From: Botrytis cinerea B05.10
Taxonomy: Eukaryota > Ascomycota > Leotiomycetes > Helotiales > Sclerotiniaceae
DNA: 64,000 nt
Assembly: GCF_000143535.2 (NCBI RefSeq)
Contig: NC_037319.1
Span: forward strand, 620,001-684,000
Reading direction: 5' to 3'
Shown: piece by piece, positions 60,110-64,000 of the stretch
How the letters are laid out: every line of letters begins with the position of its first letter
How positions within the stretch are numbered: the stretch's first letter is position 1
Made by a program: the position numbers and the translations under genes
The notes under the pieces: model-generated
What the model was told of the DNA's origin: nothing
Database searches by the model: none
What the model saw: only the letters and a program-made list of their open reading frames with translations

Positions 60110-61782
60110 ATTCTTAATCACTGCCTCACGGATGCTTTCTCGATAATCGTAGTTGATAATTGAGGTCAAAGAAAAAGTGTATTGTTTTCTGATTGATCAA
60201 AAACCAAATGAATGATCTGTTTACTCTTATAGGCTTTGGTCTCACAATTTCAATTCTGAAGAGCCGCATTTAATTCTTTCGCCAGAGACATTTACGCGGT
60301 TGAAAATCCTTTATCGATTGCCTTTTGACTCCCTTTCGAGAGATAGCCACCAATATTCTTTGCCTGAGCGACTTACAGGGCAGATTGAAACATCAAGTCA
60401 GACCACAATGAATGATGACAGGCGCCGGCCCCCAGATTACCGCCCACTGATCAATCATCCATGTGGCTTAGTAGCAAAATTCGGGTTTATAAGCGAATAA
60501 ACTGGTGGATTCCTCGCTGAAGACAAGGTTCGAGGGACAATAATAAAGAATTGATGAGATGCTGAAAGAAGTGAAAAAAACCGAAGCAACTTGTGCCTCT
60601 GGCTGGAATTACCGAAAGGATTCATCCCCACGTTCGACTGATTATAATAAGAGTATTAAGAGAGGGCCGAGAAACAATCGTGTCACACAGACCTAAATTT
60701 AGAGCTGTATTGAGTGATCTTTGAGCTCGTTAAATTTTCTCGCGAGAATTCCAGTCGCAATAAATTCGATTCACGAAAGTTTCGAATAAGGTTAAAAATT
60801 GCGACTGGAGTGGGAGTTGAGTTTTCAAATATTCCATTGCTTTAAATTTTAAACCTGCAGCGAAATTTTATTGCTGCCTCCAGAAAGAGCCTCAAAGTTT
60901 CCGGTTTGTCAGTCAGGCTGTGTTACACATGCTTGTTGATGTAAGATAATTCATCCGGCTCCATTCATTGGACGCCAACACATATCGCTTTCATCCGAGA
61001 TAAGTATCTTCACCGATTAGCATTTAAAAATGTTAAACTCGGCTTTTGAGAAATATTCAATGCGAAAGGCTTCTGCCAAATACGTACCGAAAATTCTGAG
61101 AGGTTTTTTTTACAGCTACTGGGAACCTAAAAGGATTCTATCTCTTCATCATTTTGCTTCTAGTACACGTATTGAGTGTTGCTTTAAGGTCAAAACCTTC
61201 CGATGCCAATGACCTGCATGTCCAGCCTTGCAGCGCATGAATTCGAGTCGAAGTCTTTGCACAGCCGTAGTCATGTTCGTTCGAAACACGACATAAAGAT
61301 TGCCTTGATAGATTTCAACTGGATCTGCTCAAGGAGGCTTCTGAGTTTGTTGTAATTATGTGTTGGTCGATTCTTCGTTTGCGCCCGATACAAGTATGTC
61401 ACGATTGGAAGGTAAGGTCTCTGGAGATACCAGGGCTTGCCGAGCCAAAAGTGTGTTTTTTCCCTATGGGCTTCTCATTTCTACTCACAACAGTAAGTGT
61501 CAAGTGTGTGTTTATCCGGCACAAATCATATGCAAACCCAGGGAACCACTTTTGATGGCTCATAATTGAGCATGCAATGCTGTACTCAGCCATCAATTCG
61601 AATCATTTCATTTGTTGAGAAGTAAATGGGGTGGATCACAATAAATATAAGATAGAAAAGCTGGTAGCCCGTCGCTATTGTTTTTTTCTATTGTTGTAAT
61701 AATAGGCTACCTTAATTGTTCAGCTATTGAATCAGTACAAGTCCAAAAAATTCATTATTCATCCAAATAGCAAGTAATCGCA
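60110..61782. other. Divergent intergenic region
   Basis: Promoter regions of the retropepsin-like gene and the DUF6594 gene. Short frames (60300, 61030, 61358) have no recognisable content. An inverted pair TCGCGAGAATTCCAGTCGCAA / TTGCGACTGGAGTG occurs at about 60740-60812. Confidence 0.4.
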
Positions 61783-63230
61783 ATGGCCAAAAAGCTTCGA
61801 AATATCATCATTCGAGCCCCAAAGTCGAGTGAGCCTGCGAGTCCAACTTCAACTTCGCAAACCGATGAGACCGTCATTGAGTCTCCAAGGTCTCAACTAC
61901 CGCTTACATCTGGGCCATGGGATGAAATTAAAGACGCATCTGAAGATACAGAAAGGCCACTACCAGGATGGCCACTTGTGTCTAAATTGATTGCGCAATA
62001 TCCAGATCTCGAAGCTTTCAAAGCCTTTCGTGACCTTAATATCAAAAGTCTGCTCTATTATCAAGCAGAACTAGAGAATCTACGCAAGAAGCTACACAAA
62101 GCAGAATATGAGGAACATCAACAGGGTGAACAAGATGGCATAACGAAAGCTTCAATGATGGCGATGAATTTAGACTACTATCTTCTACATGCTCGAATGG
62201 ATGATAGCAAGTGCAAGTCTAAACAAGTGAAGATAATGAAACAGATCAGAGTAGTTTTGAAAGAATATAGTATGTAATTCAATCTCCCAATTCATGATTC
62301 TCATTGCTAATAATATCAATCTCCTCAGATGATGCGTTATTACAATACTCCCAGATTACAGCATTACCGAAAGCAGACCCTTACAATGTGGAAACTCTAA
62401 GGACATGGCTCAAGACAGTGGGCAAGGACTGCATCAGTGGGAATGCAGCGTGTATATGGGGCGACTATACAGAGAATGTAGGCGAGGAAAAGCCTTTGAG
62501 ATGGCGGTTCGTAAGTATTATGCGTAGCATCTTCTGGCCCGCAGCCCCCAAAGTTGATACTCTCGATCTTATTGTACCTCGGCAAGGTCATACGGTTGAC
62601 GGCCTAACTACGTGGGTTGCAAATGAATTTGTCCCATTCTGGCACAGTATCAAACAAGGATTACGGCGAAAGAAGGCGAGAACCGTCTCTGAAGAAAATG
62701 GCCTACCCACTACTGAAACAAAGAGCAATTCATTCTTTGAAACAAGCGAATGTTTAAGAAGCCCCAGATTTTGGTTCAATCCTATGAAATCTACCTCTGA
62801 TACATCGGAAGGAGATCAAGAGTCAAAAGATAGGTTAGGGCTTACTGTTTACTCCGAAGCACGCATGTTACGTTTCACCTCAGCTATAGCCACTGTAATT
62901 GCGTGTTTGTTACCAACCGTCGCCATCGCAGTACTTTCAAGTCTTGAATCTACCAAAGAGCTACTGGGAGTTATTGCGGCATTCACAGCAATCTTTGCTA
63001 TGGGACTTATGTTTTTGACTGATGCGAGTACATCGAGGGTTGAGATATTCACCGCCACCGCCGCGTAAGTTCAGAGATACCTTGAAATTTTCCGGATTGA
63101 AAGACTAACATCATCATACAGCTTTTCCGCCGTCATGGTGGTATTTGTGCAGAATCAAAATGTCTATATAGGCTCGTCTCCAAATATTCCTGGAACTCGA
63201 ATTACGAACGGGACAAATTCAACGAACTGA
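61783..63230 (+). CDS. DUF6594 membrane protein
   Basis: 443-residue protein of the fungal DUF6594 family, function unknown and often found near HET genes. Exons are 61783-62269, 62329-63064 and 63122-63230. The junctions (TATA|GTATGT...CTCAG; CGC|GTAAGT...TACAG) keep the frame. Family features: the opening GWPLVSKLIAQYPDLEAFKA, FRDLNIKSLLYYQAELENLR with its L-x-x-R/K-x-LLxxQxEL pattern, and a long coiled helix. Two or three C-terminal transmembrane segments follow (SAIATVIACLLPTVAIAVLS, LLGVIAAFTAIFAMGLMFL, FSAVMVVFVQ). The very C terminus is Asn/Thr-rich with N-x-T sites (TNGTNSTN). Likely an integral membrane protein with a large cytosolic N-terminal part. ATG 61783 is the first in frame. 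Confidence 0.88.
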
Positions 63231-64000
63231 TAAAATACAGCGTGGCACAAGTGTAAGCACTAAATTTCATTTAACGTGCCTTTAGGATGTTATGCTGATG
63301 AGCTCTAGTTTATTTCCCATGCATGTCTCCACTTTAATGTCGAACAGAGCATGAAGAAACGACCTCAAATTATTATCTGCAGAGACCAATGATTCTAGTT
63401 CCTACAGAGTTAACACTTCGCCTTTTCCCTGCATATATTTCTTGATATACATTTTCATTGTCGGGGATAATTATCATGAATCATGAGTCACGAAGTCACG
63501 AATCACGAAATTTTAATCCAATCAAATACTCCTAAACTTCCGAACCCGAATTTGCCATGAAATATGCCCTGGGAAACGCCCAATGTCGTAGTTACCACTT
63601 TCGGAAGAACATACATTAGCGTTATACCATTCAAACTTTTACCCCTCACCAAGCCCATGCATTGCAAAAATTTCCCACCCATGAACAAGTCTGACATAAG
63701 TAGATATGAGCCTCATTCTGTTCTAGAACATTGATGCTTATATGTAATACAATTTCACATGGTCTAGAGAAGTCCCCAATATTGATCGACACCACACCCC
63801 CTGTCTTTTCTTCCTTTGCTTCGCTCCTGTCTTTCAGACATGCGAACTATTAATATTGCGAACCACAATGCAAGGTGTGGTAATCTTTAAGATTGGTTAT
63901 AAAACTATGAGTGATTAATGATGAGTTGGACGGAAAAAAATGTGGTTGTACAGAAAAGGAGTGCAGGCTGAAGTGATATGTGCTAAGGCTTACATTGGAG
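63231..64000. other. Right-end intergenic sequence
   Basis: No gene recognised. ATCATGAATCATGAGTCACGAAGTCACGAATCACG at about 63474-63506 is a run of short related words around TCACGA/TCATGA, described here as a degenerate repeat. Confidence 0.35.

Noticed and set aside
1..64000. CRISPR array, bacterial operons or rRNA genes
   Set aside because: No regularly spaced repeats or rRNA sequence; genes are intron-bearing and fungal.

Overview
This window is euchromatic DNA from a filamentous ascomycete. The evidence is short GT-AG introns of roughly 48-83 bp with TACTAAC-like branch points, compact genes on both strands, and typical fungal families: Zn2Cys6 regulator, Git3/cAMP-receptor-like GPCR, HET domain, 2EXR, DUF6594, AzgA purine transporter and Tho1/MOS11. 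Gene content and base composition look like Leotiomycetes (Botrytis/Sclerotinia type). That placement is an inference; no marker gene settles it.

Layout. 0-14 kb: the 5' part of a Zn2Cys6 regulator, a short-chain reductase with a GC-AG intron, a small MC-type protein, a secreted CHRD protein, a cysteine-rich miniprotein, a 2EXR protein, a tyrosine-phosphatase-like relic whose catalytic Cys is replaced, and a seven-helix receptor. 14-19 kb: no gene recognised. 19-26 kb: two more 2EXR proteins on either side of an AT-rich element with inverted termini. 27.6-32.3 kb: a 1536-residue, mostly disordered protein ending in a methyltransferase-like domain, with nearly 5 kb of noncoding and simple-repeat DNA behind it. 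37-38 kb: Tho1/MOS11-like SAP protein. 39-43 kb: a broken histidine phosphatase, a doubtful small gene, and an unrecognised gene with an in-frame internal duplication. 45-47 kb: a second protein with a methyltransferase-like C terminus. 48.8-50.8 kb: an AzgA-type purine transporter in seven exons. 51.7-63.2 kb: an AT-hook protein, a truncated CCHC-Argonaute relic, a HET protein, a retropepsin-like protein and a DUF6594 membrane protein.

The genes do not form an obvious pathway or biosynthetic cluster. The shared theme is fast-evolving accessory families (2EXR, HET, DUF6594, Argonaute relic, retropepsin-like) mixed with ordinary genes. Three relics carry lesions that would fit C-to-T change in CpA context (RIP-like decay). 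The most unusual locus is the CCHC-Argonaute relic facing the HET gene; whether any truncated form still works is open. Exon boundaries were read by eye from splice consensus plus reading-frame continuity, with no transcript data.
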